This document shows positions 26,298-33,994 of a stretch of DNA of 38,753 bases, piece after piece; within the stretch, counting starts at the first letter, position 1; every line of letters starts with the position of its first letter. Where the stretch lies: contig NZ_JANJZD010000042.1 in NCBI RefSeq assembly GCF_024623325.1, forward strand, positions 1-38,753, given 5' to 3'. A model generated the notes under the pieces. The model saw only the letters and a list, made by a program, of their open reading frames with translations, had not been told where the DNA came from and searched no databases. The position numbers were made by a program, and so were the translations under genes. The stretch is from Acetatifactor muris. Its GTDB lineage: Bacteria > Bacillota > Clostridia > Lachnospirales > Lachnospiraceae.

Positions 26298-27248
26298 ATG
26301 GCAAAACTTAGAGATTACAACATGAACGGGACAATTATTTTAGGAGTGGATGCAGGCTATGGGAATTATAAGACGGCAAGGTGCTGTTTTCCGACTTCCG
26401 TGAGCAGGAGCAGTCAGCCGCCTGTCTTTACAAGAGACTATCTGGAATATGAGGGCAGCTATTACACCATAGGCGAGGGACACAAGGATTTTGTTGCGGA
26501 GAAAAGCATGGATGACGATAATTATATCCTTACCCTTGCCGCCATTGCAAAGGAGCTGAAAGCGAGAGGATTATCGGCTGCAAAGTTACATCTTGCAGTA
26601 GGGCTTCCGTTAAAATGGGTGCAGGCACAGAGGGATTCCTTCCGTGAATATATGATGCAAAACCGCCATGTAGATTATAAATATGCAGGTAAACGATATA
26701 CGGTTGACATCGTGGACTGTACGGTCATGCCGCAATGTTATGCGGCGGTAGCGGAGAGCCTGCCGGATTTCAAGGGGATGCACATGGTAGCGGATATCGG
26801 CAACGGGACGATGAATGTGATGATACTAAACAACGGAAAGGCGAGCGAGATCAAGTCGTGGACGGTAAAGCTGGGAGCGAATGAATGTTTTATGGCGATC
26901 CGAAGTCTCATTCTGGACAGGAAGGCAGAGGAACTTCCGGCGGAGATCATTGAGAATTATCTCAGATATGGCAGCACTGATATAGGAGATGAATACAAGG
27001 CACTCATGGAGGAAGCGGCAAAATCTTATGTGGATAAGATATTTGCGGAACTGAAAGCGCACGGATATAACCCGAATCTTATGAAGCTGTATATTATGGG
27101 CGGCGGCGCAAAGGTTGTGGAGCTTGTCGGGGATTATGACTGTGATAATGTCACTTTCAATCATGATATACGGGCAAACGCCAAGGGATATGAATATTTC
27201 TGCTATATGAAGCTGCGCAGACAGAAAGCAATGTCTTGTGCCGGATAA
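26298..27248 (+). CDS. parM: ParM/StbA-like actin-type segregation ATPase
   Basis: 316 residues of the actin fold: phosphate-1 motif ILGVDAGYGNYKT (residues ~14-26), phosphate-2 motif VADIGNGTMNVMIL (~155-168) and adenosine motif LYIMGGGAKVV (~265-275). Such proteins polymerise to push plasmid copies apart. Here the neighbour downstream is a ParR-like adaptor and a repeat array follows, completing a type II partition-like set. On an integrating element this would stabilise the excised circular form. Confidence 0.85.
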   Translation: MAKLRDYNMNGTIILGVDAGYGNYKTARCCFPTSVSRSSQPPVFTRDYLEYEGSYYTIGEGHKDFVAEKSMDDDNYILTLAAIAKELKARGLSAAKLHLAVGLPLKWVQAQRDSFREYMMQNRHVDYKYAGKRYTVDIVDCTVMPQCYAAVAESLPDFKGMHMVADIGNGTMNVMILNNGKASEIKSWTVKLGANECFMAIRSLILDRKAEELPAEIIENYLRYGSTDIGDEYKALMEEAAKSYVDKIFAELKAHGYNPNLMKLYIMGGGAKVVELVGDYDCDNVTFNHDIRANAKGYEYFCYMKLRRQKAMSCAG

Positions 27249-27262
27249 GGGGGCGCATCCGA

Positions 27263-27757
27263 ATGAAAAGTAAAAACCATAATATTCGCTTCAACATGGA
27301 AAAGGCGGATGAGTGCAGGGCGTGGGAACTCCTGCACTCCCCAAAGGTGCGGCAGATGTTCAAGTCGCAGAATAAATTTGTGATAGAGGCGGTCAATGAC
27401 TATTACGACAGGTGTGTGGCGGCGGAGCATGATCCTTACATGGAAACGAGGGAGAAAGAGGACGCTTTTGCAGAGCGTATCGTGGAAGCGGTGGAAAAGA
27501 AAGTAATATCCAACCTTCCGGCGCTTTTCGGGATGTATATGGCACAGATGCAGTTTTTTCCTTTATCCGTTCCTATGGGAGCATATCCGGCGGCACAGGG
27601 CGGCATGGTGTACGGGCAGGCATTGGCAGACGGGACAGGAAATGGTGCCATGAACGGCACTGCTCCGAAAAATGAAACGGCGCAGAGCGGAGATGCCGAA
27701 GCAGGGCATTCCACAGAGCCGCCGGACAATGAACTGATTGATTTTGACGCATTTTAA
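27263..27757 (+). CDS. ParR-like centromere-binding adaptor
   Basis: ATG 27263 has AAGGGGG upstream. 164 residues: an N-terminal ribbon-helix-helix-like part (KSKNHNIRFNMEKADECRAWELL, then KSQNKFVIEAVNDYYD), a helical middle, and a Gly/Ala/Pro-rich, acidic C-terminus ending ELIDFDAF. ParR proteins bind centromere repeats through the N-terminus and ParM through an acidic C-terminal tail, which fits. It starts 15 bp after parM and is followed by a terminator and a 32-bp-period repeat array that may be its binding site. Confidence 0.7.
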   Translation: MKSKNHNIRFNMEKADECRAWELLHSPKVRQMFKSQNKFVIEAVNDYYDRCVAAEHDPYMETREKEDAFAERIVEAVEKKVISNLPALFGMYMAQMQFFPLSVPMGAYPAAQGGMVYGQALADGTGNGAMNGTAPKNETAQSGDAEAGHSTEPPDNELIDFDAF

Positions 27758-27769
27758 TATGGTTATGAA

Positions 27770-27808
27770 TAAGGCTATGGTAAGAGCATTTATCGTAGCC
27801 TTATTTTT
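27770..27808 (+). terminator. Rho-independent terminator after parR
   Basis: Arms 27770-27779 and 27794-27804 (ATAAGGCTATG/CGTAGCCTTAT, one G-U) close a 13-nt loop, with the second arm running into five T. Confidence 0.7.
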
Positions 27809-27836
27809 GTGGATTTTTTTATAACAGACCATAAAT

Positions 27837-28000
27837 GTAGCCATTTTTTAAGCAAACAAGAGCAAAGTGTAGCCGAAAGGTTACAAAACAAGGACAAAGG
27901 GTAGCCATAAAAGGCTGCATAATAAAGGGCGGGCATTTAAGCCCGCAAAATAAAGGCAAAGAGCAGCCGGAGGGCTACAAATAAAGGCGTAAATGCAGCC
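27837..28000 (+). repeat. Tandem array of 30-32-bp hairpin units (iteron-like)
   Basis: The motif GYAGCC recurs at 27837, 27869, 27901, 27963 and 27995, and a variant unit (GCGGGC...GCCCGC) occupies 27929-27946. The unit spacing is 30-32 bp, about three helical turns. Four units form a short hairpin (27869-27884, 27901-27918, 27929-27946, 27963-27978), each followed by an A-rich spacer with AAAGG. This fits a ParR centromere array or a relaxase-binding site. It does not look coding. Confidence 0.7.
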
Positions 28001-28046
28001 GTCTGTTTTGAAGCTGGAATACCAGTTTTCAGGCAGGCGGTTTTTT
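27999..28046 (+). terminator. Strong hairpin with T-run ending the repeat array
   Basis: Left arm 27999-28017 and right arm 28021-28040 pair over most of their length and are followed by six T. It marks the upstream border of the oriT-like stretch and shows that the frame open from 27993 is not a real gene start. Confidence 0.65.
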
Positions 28047-28115
28047 GATGTCTGTGAAGCATCTGCTCTACGAACTGCTTTGGAGTGGTTCGGGGAGTGT
28101 CAGGAACTAATTTCC

Positions 28116-28405
28116 GGGGAGGGCGTAAGCTCTCCCCTAAGCCCTCGGCGTTTGAGAGCGAAATACACCCTACGCACAAACCTTCGGTTTATGCTCCGGG
28201 GATTTCGCCCTGCCGGGGGCAAATTTGCGCAGGCGCAAATTTACAGTCCGACAAAACCGGACTGTATTTATCCATGCCGCCCAAAGGACAGGCGCATGGA
28301 TGCTGTTGCTGCTAACGGCTACATTTTGGGGCAAATATGCAGCAACATCTACGGGACTTCGCAGAAGTCCCTTTGCGGCTGTCAGAAAGCAACAGCCGTG
28401 AACCG
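28116..28405. other. Candidate origin of transfer (oriT), element 2
   Basis: This non-coding stretch before the relaxase contains many inverted repeats: 28116-28124/28129-28137, 28221-28230/28233-28242 (perfect 10 bp), 28243-28250/28258-28265 (perfect 8 bp), 28305-28312/28339-28346 (perfect 8 bp), 28353-28359/28365-28371 (perfect 7 bp), and TCCATGC/GCATGGA around 28271-28300. Position and density match the equivalent region of element 1. No nic site is assigned. Confidence 0.55.
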
Positions 28406-28499
28406 CCCGGATACGGCATGGTTCGCAGCCAGCCGTCCTGTAGCGGCTGTTCATAAAAAGCGGCGGATTATCCGCAACGGAAAGGAGGAAGGAATCCAA

Positions 28500-30212
28500 G
28501 TGAAAAGAAATTCATTTATAGAAATGGCGAAGCTGCATGACTTATCGGGGCGCATCACTTATATTTCAAGCCACGCCAAGCAGGAGTATTTATATGAAGT
28601 CTATGCAACGGAGCCGGACAGGGCATTCTGGCGGGAACTTGCCAAGTGTATTCAGGAGGAATTTGAAAAAAGCGGTACGAACGGGAAGTGTATCGAGGCG
28701 AGGGAGCTAATGATTGCCCTGCCGGAGACTTTTATCAACTATGACCATGACTATCTTTTGAAAAAGATGGTGGACGAATTTAAGGAAAAGTATGGCGTGG
28801 AGTGCTTTGCTGCGCTTCACCACAATAAACGGAAAACAAACCTGCATATCCATATGATATTTGCGGAGAGAAAGCGGTTAGACCAGCCGATAGAAAAGAC
28901 CGCCACCCGGAATATGTTTTATGATGAGCAGGGACGCTATGTGCGGACGAAGAAAGAGATACTTGATGGGGACGGAAATATCCGCAAAGGCTGTAAAATC
29001 ATCAAAAAAGGCGAAGTATATGAGCGTAAGATTTTTACCGTAAAAGACAAACGTTTCAAACAGAAGGCTTTTTTGGACGAGGCAAAAGTATTTTATACAG
29101 ATTTAATTAATCAAATGGCGCTTGATGATAAGGACAGGCTAAGCATTTTTGACAAGAACGGTCCGTACCTTGCGACAAAGAAAATCGGTAAAAATAATCC
29201 GAAAGCTGCGGAGATAAAAGCAGACAACGAAATCCGCATGGAATGGAACAGGACAGTTGACCGTGCGATTGTAAGCGGTGTAGCCGAAGCGGAGATTTTG
29301 GAATTGAAGAAAACAGAGATTACAGACAAGGTAAAGGAATCCGTGGAGCAGAACGGGAAAAAGCCGGAGCTGTTCGGGAATATTGTCAGGGCGGCGGTTG
29401 CACTGTTGGAGAAACTGATTGCAAAAGTGATGCAGAAGGTAATGGATATGGCGGAGAAAGTGGTTGCTAAAGTCGTTACCATTGAGGAAATGCCGGAAGA
29501 ATCGGCAAGCCATATCCAAGCCGAAGATAAGCCGCCACATCAACCAGAGATAAAGAAGATACCGTTTCCATTCGACCATTATCGGAAAGCGGAAAAGCAG
29601 AATCAGACGGAACAGCCACAGCAAAAAGGCGTAGCAGCAGACAAAAAATCCGTTATCGAACAGACAAAAGCAGAGAAAAAATCTGTGTCTGCCGAAACAA
29701 AACAGCCGGAAACAGAAAGACCGCCCAAGCCGCAGCCTTCCGTACTGGCGGCTAAATATCCCCGCCTGAAAGAGATTGAGGACAAACTGAAAGACCAGAA
29801 CAGGGCAATTTTTGAACGGGAGCAAAAGCGGGATGAACTGAAAAAGGAATTGTCCGAATGTAATGCATTTGGGAAATGCATGGGCATTTTCAAAGGCGGT
29901 AGAAGGAAAGAATTACAGCAGGAGATTGACAGAGCTGATAAGCAGATATCCAATATGAAAAAGCATCTTTCATCTATTGTGAGGGAATATAAATTTGATT
30001 CTGTTCAGGCATTTAATAAGGAACTCAATGCGGCAAAGAGAGAGAATCAGAATTATGAGACGGTTTCTGCAGAGTATGAAAAAACTTGCGGAGAAAAAGC
30101 AACGGATACCAAGAGCGTCAGGAACAGACTTAGGCAAAAAGAGCAGGTCGTAAAAGAAAGAGAGGCGAACAGAGTGTATCAAGCAAGACCGAAAGATAAA
30201 GGGGCGAGATAG
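28500..30212 (+). CDS. MobA/MobL-family relaxase, element 2
   Basis: I chose GTG 28500 (VKRNSFIEMAKLHDLSGRITYISS), 12 bases after AAAGGAGG; the frame is open to 27993 but runs through hairpins. 570 residues. The relaxase domain has GRITYISSHAKQEYLYEVY at its start and the metal-binding NLHIHMIFAERKRL near residue 115. The family's paired QIE-type catalytic features are not obvious by eye. The C-terminal half is coiled coil and Pro/Gln/Lys-rich linker (about residues 300-430), then another helical domain. It would nick oriT and lead strand transfer using a helper element's channel. Confidence 0.88.
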   Translation: MKRNSFIEMAKLHDLSGRITYISSHAKQEYLYEVYATEPDRAFWRELAKCIQEEFEKSGTNGKCIEARELMIALPETFINYDHDYLLKKMVDEFKEKYGVECFAALHHNKRKTNLHIHMIFAERKRLDQPIEKTATRNMFYDEQGRYVRTKKEILDGDGNIRKGCKIIKKGEVYERKIFTVKDKRFKQKAFLDEAKVFYTDLINQMALDDKDRLSIFDKNGPYLATKKIGKNNPKAAEIKADNEIRMEWNRTVDRAIVSGVAEAEILELKKTEITDKVKESVEQNGKKPELFGNIVRAAVALLEKLIAKVMQKVMDMAEKVVAKVVTIEEMPEESASHIQAEDKPPHQPEIKKIPFPFDHYRKAEKQNQTEQPQQKGVAADKKSVIEQTKAEKKSVSAETKQPETERPPKPQPSVLAAKYPRLKEIEDKLKDQNRAIFEREQKRDELKKELSECNAFGKCMGIFKGGRRKELQQEIDRADKQISNMKKHLSSIVREYKFDSVQAFNKELNAAKRENQNYETVSAEYEKTCGEKATDTKSVRNRLRQKEQVVKEREANRVYQARPKDKGAR

Positions 30213-30357
30213 TATCCAATACTCATCCTTCGGTATGTGTTGTGTAGAAAAACATTATTTTTGAGAATAAGAAAAAAATCAAAAAAACCTATCTTTTTAT
30301 AGCCGTCAATCGTTATATAATATAGGATAAAGAAGTGCGTTTACTTTCAATCTAGAC

Positions 30358-30467
30358 TCCCGACAAAATTGTAACAACGATGGAGAACCTTGTAAATTCA
30401 ATATTTTTAGGATAGATAGAAGATTTTGTCGCTGCAAAAATATAACAGCGAGTTTTAGACAAAATCT
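30358..30467. repeat. GACAAAAT repeats and a perfect 10-bp dyad at the element/RiPP border
   Basis: GACAAAAT occurs at 30362-30369 and 30458-30465, and inverted within AGATTTTGTC at 30421-30430, which pairs perfectly with 30458-30467. An inner CGCTG/CAGCG pair (30430-30434/30446-30450) extends the hairpin. The position between the last mobile gene and the sigma factor suits an element end, a regulator site or a leader structure. Rest of 30213-30539: TATAAT-like text at 30316, two TTGTAA copies 21 bp apart (30369, 30390). Confidence 0.45.
30390..30418 (+). promoter_or_regulatory. Candidate promoter of the RiPP operon
   Basis: TTGTAA (30390-30395), a 17-bp spacer and TAGATA (30413-30418) resemble a vegetative promoter. 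The GTAAC text at 30370 could instead be an ECF -35 element. Unproven. Confidence 0.25.
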
Positions 30468-30539
30468 ATAAAACTAAGGGTTTGAAGGCGTTGTTATAAA
30501 AAACGGCGGGATTTCAGATTTCAAATAACGGAGGATTTA

Positions 30540-31064
30540 GTGTATATTGAATTTCTGTTGATACAAAAAATGAAACATGGCGATGAAAATGCTTTTAATA
30601 TATTTATTCATACATATTATGAAGAAATATTAAAATATTGTAGCTATCATTGCAGTGATATATTCTATGCTGAAGATTTAACACAGGAAACTTTTCTGCG
30701 CTTTTTTGAAAAATTATCCGATTATCGTTATATGGGAAAGACTCGTAATTATTTGTATACGATAGCAGGAAATCTCTGTAAGGATTATTACAAAAAGGAA
30801 AGGGCAAGTTTGATGGAGGAACTATATGCAGAAGAACAAATTAGTCTGCAAAAAACAGAAACAGAGAACGTTCTTGATAAAGTAACAATTCAGGCGGCTT
30901 TGAATGATCTGCCGGAAGAATTGAGGGAGGTAATCATTCTTTATTACTTTCAGGAGTTAAGGCTTGCCGAAATATCCGATATGTTAGGAATAGGCTTGCC
31001 ATTAGTAAAGTATCGGATTAAACAAGCAAGAATCCAGTTAAAAAGACTGTTAGGAGAGGAGTGA
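30540..31064 (+). CDS. ECF-type sigma factor
   Basis: 174 residues from GTG 30540, with GGAGG 5 bases upstream. Region 2 is EDAEDLTQETFLRFFEKL-like text (YAEDLTQETFLRFF at residues ~41-54, then RNYLYTIAGNLCKDYYKK). Region 4 is LPEELREVIILYYFQELRLAEISDMLGI followed by VKYRIKQARIQLKRLL, a helix-turn-helix for -35 recognition. The length and two-domain layout are standard for ECF factors. It heads the operon leading to the ABC transporter and the peptide genes, so it probably drives them in response to an envelope or peptide signal. The membrane protein next to it is a likely partner. Confidence 0.9.
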   Translation: MYIEFLLIQKMKHGDENAFNIFIHTYYEEILKYCSYHCSDIFYAEDLTQETFLRFFEKLSDYRYMGKTRNYLYTIAGNLCKDYYKKERASLMEELYAEEQISLQKTETENVLDKVTIQAALNDLPEELREVIILYYFQELRLAEISDMLGIGLPLVKYRIKQARIQLKRLLGEE

Positions 31065-31068
31065 TTTT

Positions 31069-31821
31069 GTGCATTTGGAGAAAAAACTTAAGGATTATAA
31101 AACAAGTATGAAAATAGTTCCAAAAGAACAGAACATAAAAGAAACGGTAAGAAAATCAATAGAGGTATATTGTTCCGTAGAAGAAGATCGTTTACTGACC
31201 TACCACGAATTTTTATGGGCGCAATTACGGTTGATACGAAAAAGATGGTGGCTCTTTCAACTCGTGCTTCTTTTGGTATTGTGGTCTGCACTGCCCTCAT
31301 TACAAGGGGAACTGCACACGCAAAGACTTATGGGGGTGGCAGCCTCTTTGTTTATCATTTTAATTATACCAGAATTTTGGAAAAGTCAAACCTATCAGTC
31401 AATGGAGATAGAAGCCGCGTCTTACTACTCTTTGCGACAGATTTATTCCGCGCGGATGTTGTTATTCGGCATCGTGGATATTGTTCTGATTAGTGTTTTT
31501 TGCTGGTTGTCGTTTTTTATGCTGAATGTTACTCTTTTACAAATTTTGATACAATTTATCCTTCCAATGACAGTAACTGCCGGTATATGTTTTGGAATGT
31601 TGTGCAGTAAACATCCATTTAATGAAGCGGTTGCTATAATGATGTGTATTGGATGGAGTAGTGTATGGCTGTTTATAGTTTTGAATGAGAGGATTTATGC
31701 AGCGATTGCTTATCCTGTATGGATCATATTTCTTGGTATTGCACTGTTATTTACAGTATTTATAATCTACCGGACTCTGTACTGCTATAATGATTATTGG
31801 GAGGAAAATTTATGGAGTTGA
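31069..31821 (+). CDS. Membrane protein following the sigma factor (possible anti-sigma)
   Basis: GTG 31069 lies 4 bp after the sigma stop and has GGAGAGGAG upstream. 250 residues: a charged, cytoplasmic N-terminus of about 60 residues, then about six hydrophobic segments (for example WWLFQLVLLLVLWSAL, MGVAASLFIILIIP, FCWLSFFMLNVTLL, YPVWIIFLGIALLFTVFII). The gene order sigma, membrane protein, ABC genes suggests an anti-sigma or sensor role through the N-terminal domain, but no known anti-sigma motif is visible. It overlaps the ATPase gene by 10 bp. Confidence 0.75.
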   Translation: MHLEKKLKDYKTSMKIVPKEQNIKETVRKSIEVYCSVEEDRLLTYHEFLWAQLRLIRKRWWLFQLVLLLVLWSALPSLQGELHTQRLMGVAASLFIILIIPEFWKSQTYQSMEIEAASYYSLRQIYSARMLLFGIVDIVLISVFCWLSFFMLNVTLLQILIQFILPMTVTAGICFGMLCSKHPFNEAVAIMMCIGWSSVWLFIVLNERIYAAIAYPVWIIFLGIALLFTVFIIYRTLYCYNDYWEENLWS

Positions 31822-32699
31822 TATTGGATAATTTAACAAAAGAATTTGGGAATTTTACGGCGGTGGATCACATAACTCTTTCCATGACAAATGGGGTATA
31901 TGGTTTATTAGGTGTGAATGGGGCAGGGAAAACGACTTTAATGAGAATGCTGTGCACGTTGCTGAAACCCACCAGTGGAAATATCTATTGCAACGGAAAA
32001 GATATTTTTAAGATGGATAGTGAATACAGAAACTTGTTAGGGTACTTGCCGCAGGATTTTGGCTTTTATCCGGAATTTACTGTGAAGGACTATCTTCTTT
32101 ATATTTCGTCAATCAAGGGTATCCGCCCTGTTGTGGCAAAAAAGAGGACAAATGAATTGATAGGGAAGGTTGGGCTTACTAAAGTGGCAGACAAAAAACT
32201 CAAAAAACTTTCGGGTGGGATGAAGCGGCGTGCTGGAATTGCACAGGCAATGTTAAACAATCCCAAAATCCTGATACTTGATGAGCCAACGGCAGGACTA
32301 GATCCAAATGAAAGAATACGTTTCCGCAATCTGATTAGTGAACTTTCAGAAGAACGTATGGTATTGTTGTCTACACATATTGTTTCGGATGTTGAATATA
32401 TCGCAAATGAAATATTGCTGATGAAAGACGGTACGATAGTAAACGAAGGTACATTGGATGAAATTATAAATTCCATGCCGGAAAAAGTATGGAATTGCCT
32501 TGTTCCGCAGGATGTGGCACATGCTTTAAGTAAAAAGTACAAGGTTTCCAATATGAAAATGATTCAACATAAAGTAGAGCTGCGTCTAATTTCGGAAGAA
32601 AAACCATGTGAAACTGCCATGTATGTCGAGCCGGTTCTTGAAGATGTGTTTTTATATTATTTTGGAGAAAGAGGTGATAACGAAAATGGTGAGATTTGA
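31812..32699 (+). CDS. ABC transporter ATP-binding protein
   Basis: 295 residues from ATG 31812 (MELILDNLTKEFG), with GGGAGG 10 bases upstream. Complete nucleotide-binding domain: Walker A GVNGAGKTT (~residues 35-43), Q-loop YLPQDFGFYP, signature LSGGMKRR, Walker B ILILDEPTAGLDP and the switch histidine LLSTH. The C-terminal extension of about 80 residues is typical of export or drug/lantibiotic-resistance type ATPases. It pairs with the permease whose gene it overlaps by 14 bp. Likely role: export of the mature peptide or self-protection. It lacks a C39 peptidase domain, so leader removal must be done by another protein. Confidence 0.93.
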   Translation: MELILDNLTKEFGNFTAVDHITLSMTNGVYGLLGVNGAGKTTLMRMLCTLLKPTSGNIYCNGKDIFKMDSEYRNLLGYLPQDFGFYPEFTVKDYLLYISSIKGIRPVVAKKRTNELIGKVGLTKVADKKLKKLSGGMKRRAGIAQAMLNNPKILILDEPTAGLDPNERIRFRNLISELSEERMVLLSTHIVSDVEYIANEILLMKDGTIVNEGTLDEIINSMPEKVWNCLVPQDVAHALSKKYKVSNMKMIQHKVELRLISEEKPCETAMYVEPVLEDVFLYYFGERGDNENGEI

Positions 32700-33909
32700 A
32701 ATAAAAAAGATAATTTCAAAGCCAGTAAGTAAAATTGTATTCATAATACTATTGGCTGCTTTGTGTATCGTTAGTTATTTGGCTGTCAGCAATGTACGTT
32801 ATGTTGATGAAAATGGAGATACGATAAAAGGTATTTCTGCGGCAAGGTCTTTAAGAGAAGCAAAAAGACAGTGGAGCGGATATATTACAGAAGAAAAATT
32901 GTTAAGAGTTTTTGAGCAGAACGCACAGATAAACAATTCTGAAGAATATCTTTCTAATGATGTAAAAGAAAATGAAAAAGCCTATTCTAAAAAGCAAGGC
33001 TTCTCTGATATAAGAGATATGATAAATCGTGCGTTCTGTGGTTTCAGGCAATATGATTATTACCGGATAGACAGCCTTTCGGAAGAGGAAATCAGCACTT
33101 TTTATGACAGGAGAATTTCCAGTTTAACGGAATGGCTGAATTCTGAGGAAGCAGTAAGCCATTATTCAGATCAGGAAAAGAGTTTTTTGATGAATCAGTA
33201 TCGTGACCTGGAGACACCTGTTTATTATGAATATTTCGATGGCTGGGAAGCGGTTTTGCAGAATGCCCCTATGATTATTATGCTGGTAGTATTGATTACG
33301 GGTTTTTTAGTGTCCGGTATCTTTTCTGATGAAATTCAATTAAAAGCGGATTCTGTATTCTTCTCGGCCAAGCTGGGAAGGACAAAGGCTGTTGCTGCTA
33401 AAATATGTTCGGGTTTTATCATTATTACTGCAATATATTGGATAACAATACTGCTTTATTCCGGAAGTGTTCTGACAGCATTGGGATTTGATGGAGCCAA
33501 CTGTGCAATCCAGATTGGTTCGTCAAATTGGAAAAGCTTTTATAATATTACCTATTTGCAGGACTACCTGTTGACCGTGTTTGGCGGGTATGTAGGAAGT
33601 CTGTTTATTTTAATGCTTTCCATGCTTGTTTCGGCAAAGACACGTTCAGCCATATTTGCGGTGACAATACCTTTTATTCTACTATTTATTCCTGGATTTC
33701 TAAGCGGAATATCTGCATTATCTAAAATATTGGGACTTCTTCCCGACCAACTGCTTCAAATGTGTGTGGCAGTGCGGCTTTTTAATACATATCAGATTGG
33801 GAATAAGGTAATAGGCGCAGTACCGATTATTTTAACAGTATACTTACTGCTTTCCTGTATCCTTTTTCCTGTACTATATCAAGTTTATCGTAAATATGAG
33901 CTAAAGTAG
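32686..33909 (+). CDS. ABC-2-type transporter permease
   Basis: 407 residues from ATG 32686, which overlaps the ATPase gene. One N-terminal membrane segment (IVFIILLAALCIVSYLAV), a roughly 180-residue extracytoplasmic domain rich in Glu/Lys/Tyr, then five more membrane segments (MIIMLVVLITGFLVSGI, GFIIITAIYWITILL, SLFILMLSMLVSA, AVTIPFILLFIPGF, VIGAVPIILTVYLLLSC). This is the layout of permeases with a large external loop, as in antimicrobial-peptide resistance systems. Together with the ATPase it would export or expel the peptide made from the genes at 37293. Confidence 0.85.
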   Translation: MVRFEIKKIISKPVSKIVFIILLAALCIVSYLAVSNVRYVDENGDTIKGISAARSLREAKRQWSGYITEEKLLRVFEQNAQINNSEEYLSNDVKENEKAYSKKQGFSDIRDMINRAFCGFRQYDYYRIDSLSEEEISTFYDRRISSLTEWLNSEEAVSHYSDQEKSFLMNQYRDLETPVYYEYFDGWEAVLQNAPMIIMLVVLITGFLVSGIFSDEIQLKADSVFFSAKLGRTKAVAAKICSGFIIITAIYWITILLYSGSVLTALGFDGANCAIQIGSSNWKSFYNITYLQDYLLTVFGGYVGSLFILMLSMLVSAKTRSAIFAVTIPFILLFIPGFLSGISALSKILGLLPDQLLQMCVAVRLFNTYQIGNKVIGAVPIILTVYLLLSCILFPVLYQVYRKYELK

Positions 33910-33994
33910 TGAATCTGTAATCGTTATACAGCTTGGCAATAGATATTATATAGTGGTTACAATTGCATTTAATACAAATAGGGAGGATAAAACG

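Noticed and set aside
27837..28000. CRISPR array
   Set aside because: Units are only ~32 bp with no unique 30-bp spacers between identical repeats, and no cas genes are present.
27993..28499. 169-codon N-terminal extension of relaxase 2
   Set aside because: Begins inside a repeat and terminator hairpin and crosses many inverted repeats; a strong ribosome site precedes GTG 28500.
31170..31493. 107-codon frame inside the membrane-protein gene
   Set aside because: Same-strand shadow of the membrane protein, with no ribosome site or domain-like text.
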